From the NCBI GenBank assembly GCA_045629845.1, contig JAZQRZ010000105.1, positions 1 through 5,918 on the forward strand: a DNA stretch of 5,918 bases, written 5' to 3'. Under the pieces are notes generated by a model. That model ran no database searches, was not told the DNA's origin, and worked only from the letters and a program-made list of their open reading frames with translations. Source of the stretch: UBA9715 sp045629845. GTDB taxonomy: Bacteria; Actinomycetota; Coriobacteriia; Coriobacteriales; Eggerthellaceae. This document shows, one piece after another, positions 4,777-5,918 of the stretch; the first letter of the stretch is position 1, and each line of letters opens with the position of its first letter. The translations under genes were made by a program, and so were the position numbers.

Positions 4777-5918
4777 TTATTCACCATCCATTTCGTCAGC
4801 GCAAGAAGCAGACCGCGCAGCGGCATTCTTCACTGCGGCGCCTTTTTCTGATGGAAGACAACGAACAAGCCCATATTCGATTGATTCAACAAGGGCATTC
4901 CATGATGCTTCGATAATGTTTTCCGACACACCAATAGTGCCCCAAGTTCCCTGTTCATCGCGCGTAGTAATTACAACGCGCGTGATAGCATCGGTGCCCG
5001 TGCTTTCATCAAGCAAGCGAACTTTAAAGTCGATAAGATGCATATCCTTAACCTGGGGATACGCTGTATGAAGAGCCATTTTCAAAGCCTTTGACAGCGC
5101 ACCAACAGGACCTACGCCTTCGCCCGTAGCAACAAAGCGTTCTTCACCCACGTGCACCTTAATGGTTGCTTCGGATTGCGCATCCTTTGCCAAGGCACCA
5201 GTATCTTCGCGATCATCAACAATAACGCGGAAGCTTTCGAGTGTGAAATGAGGCTGTGATGTGCCCAAATGGCGTTCGATAAGAAGTGCAAGCGAACCAT
5301 CTGCAACTTCGTATGAGTAACCCTGTGCTTCACGCGCCTTTACCTCGTCAAGGATTTCTTGAACTTTGTCGGATTCGCTTAAGTCGTAGCCGAGCGATGC
5401 AGCCTTTGCTATAAGCGAAGCCTTGCCAGCCAATTCGCTAACCAGCATGTGAGCACTATTGCCCACAACCTCGGGGTTGACATGCTCGTACGCCTGGGGG
5501 AAGCGCGCAATAGCACTGGCATGCAAACCACCCTTGTGAGCGAAGGCACTTGAACCTACGTACGGCGCATGAGCCCAAACCGAGAAGTTGCAAATCTCGG
5601 CAACGTAAGAAGCTACGCTAGTTAACTGGCGCAAGTTTTCAGGGCCCACACACGTGCAGCCCATCTTCAGTTCCAGGTCGGCGATGATGGTTAGTAAATC
5701 TGCATTGCCAACGCGTTCGCCATAGCCATTAATCGTGCCCTGGACCTGCGTTGCACCTGCACGCACGGCGGAAAGCGCATTAGCTACCGCACAACCACTG
5801 TCGTTATGAGAATGAATACCAATCCGATGCCCAGGAACTGCATCGATTGCAACCGATGTAATCTTTGCTACCTCAAACGGCAATGCCCCACCATTGGTTT
5901 CAAGTCGGATCGTAGCCA
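4777..5918 (-). CDS. cimA: (R)-citramalate synthase, CimA type, N-terminus missing at window edge
   Basis: The open frame enters from the right edge and gives 379 residues. Full-length relatives have roughly 520-540, so about the first 150 residues are outside. The enzyme condenses pyruvate with acetyl-CoA to citramalate, the first step of the threonine-independent route to 2-oxobutyrate and isoleucine. The visible catalytic half (HMGL-like) has ETNGG (6-10), the metal-binding HSHND (H35, H37), GTINGYGERVGNA (about 60-72) and FAHKGGLHASAI (125-136). A LeuA-type allosteric dimerisation domain follows (about 226-352), with GEGVGPVGALSKAL (265-278) and a TGTDAITRVVITT stretch. The order and the NGYGER/TNGG motifs favour the CimA class over 2-isopropylmalate synthase, though substrate is not proven by sequence alone. 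A charged, Ala-rich tail ends it. The usual acidic residue before TNGG is Glu here. It heads a compact run with the TrpR-like gene and the hydrolase. Confidence 0.93.
   Translation of the reverse strand, partial: ATIRLETNGGALPFEVAKITSVAIDAVPGHRIGIHSHNDSGCAVANALSAVRAGATQVQGTINGYGERVGNADLLTIIADLELKMGCTCVGPENLRQLTSVASYVAEICNFSVWAHAPYVGSSAFAHKGGLHASAIARFPQAYEHVNPEVVGNSAHMLVSELAGKASLIAKAASLGYDLSESDKVQEILDEVKAREAQGYSYEVADGSLALLIERHLGTSQPHFTLESFRVIVDDREDTGALAKDAQSEATIKVHVGEERFVATGEGVGPVGALSKALKMALHTAYPQVKDMHLIDFKVRLLDESTGTDAITRVVITTRDEQGTWGTIGVSENIIEASWNALVESIEYGLVRCLPSEKGAAVKNAAARSASCADEMDGE
4781..4785 (-). promoter_or_regulatory. Ribosome-binding site of the TrpR-like gene
   Basis: GGTGA on the minus strand lies inside the last codons of the citramalate synthase gene, 8 nt before the ATG at 4772. 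Its location implies that translation of the two genes is coupled. Confidence 0.5.

Noticed and set aside
4777..5883. TTG at 5883 as the start of citramalate synthase
   Set aside because: The frame stays open to the window edge with the conserved TNGG motif upstream of this TTG, so the gene begins outside the window.

Overview
The window (5918 bp, moderate GC, high coding density) looks like a bacterial chromosome segment. It holds seven protein genes, six on the minus strand and one (hsp20) on the plus strand. Both end genes are cut by the window edges. My best guess for the source is an anaerobic Actinomycetota of the Coriobacteriia (Eggerthellaceae-like, of moderate GC). This rests only on the overall look of the proteins and the gene mix (M18 aminopeptidase, YerC-type TrpR relative, CimA-type citramalate synthase, NSS transporter), so it is a weak assignment. 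No phage, insertion sequence, CRISPR array, tRNA or rRNA signature was seen.

Layout from right to left, which is the reading direction of most genes. At 5918-3914 there is a tightly packed set: the 3' two-thirds of a (R)-citramalate synthase gene (isoleucine precursor synthesis), then after 4 bp a TrpR-related YerC/YecD-type DNA-binding protein, then after 10 bp a cysteine hydrolase of the isochorismatase superfamily with a probable TTG start. The spacing argues for one transcript. At 3452-3892, facing this set, is a small heat-shock protein gene with its own promoter. A perfect 9-bp inverted repeat with a 9-bp spacer lies in its leader, and a probable terminator lies inside the 3' end of the opposing hydrolase gene.

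Divergent from hsp20, 3235-1 on the minus strand carries a YfcE-type metallophosphoesterase, an M18 zinc aminopeptidase (34-40 bp later) and a sodium-coupled NSS/SNF transporter (about 100 bp later, truncated by the left edge). A TATAAT hexamer sits exactly 6 nt before the phosphoesterase ATG and there is no good ribosome-binding site, which suggests a leaderless mRNA. A long imperfect hairpin separates the aminopeptidase from the transporter. It could be a terminator or an operator over the transporter's promoter.

Together the minus-strand genes suggest peptide and amino-acid handling (peptide trimming, sodium-driven uptake, isoleucine synthesis), but no experimentally defined pathway links them all. 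I found no convincing undescribed multi-gene system. The points most worth a second look are regulatory: the hsp20 leader repeat, the apparent leaderless start, the hairpin before the transporter, and the citramalate synthase/TrpR-like regulator/hydrolase arrangement.
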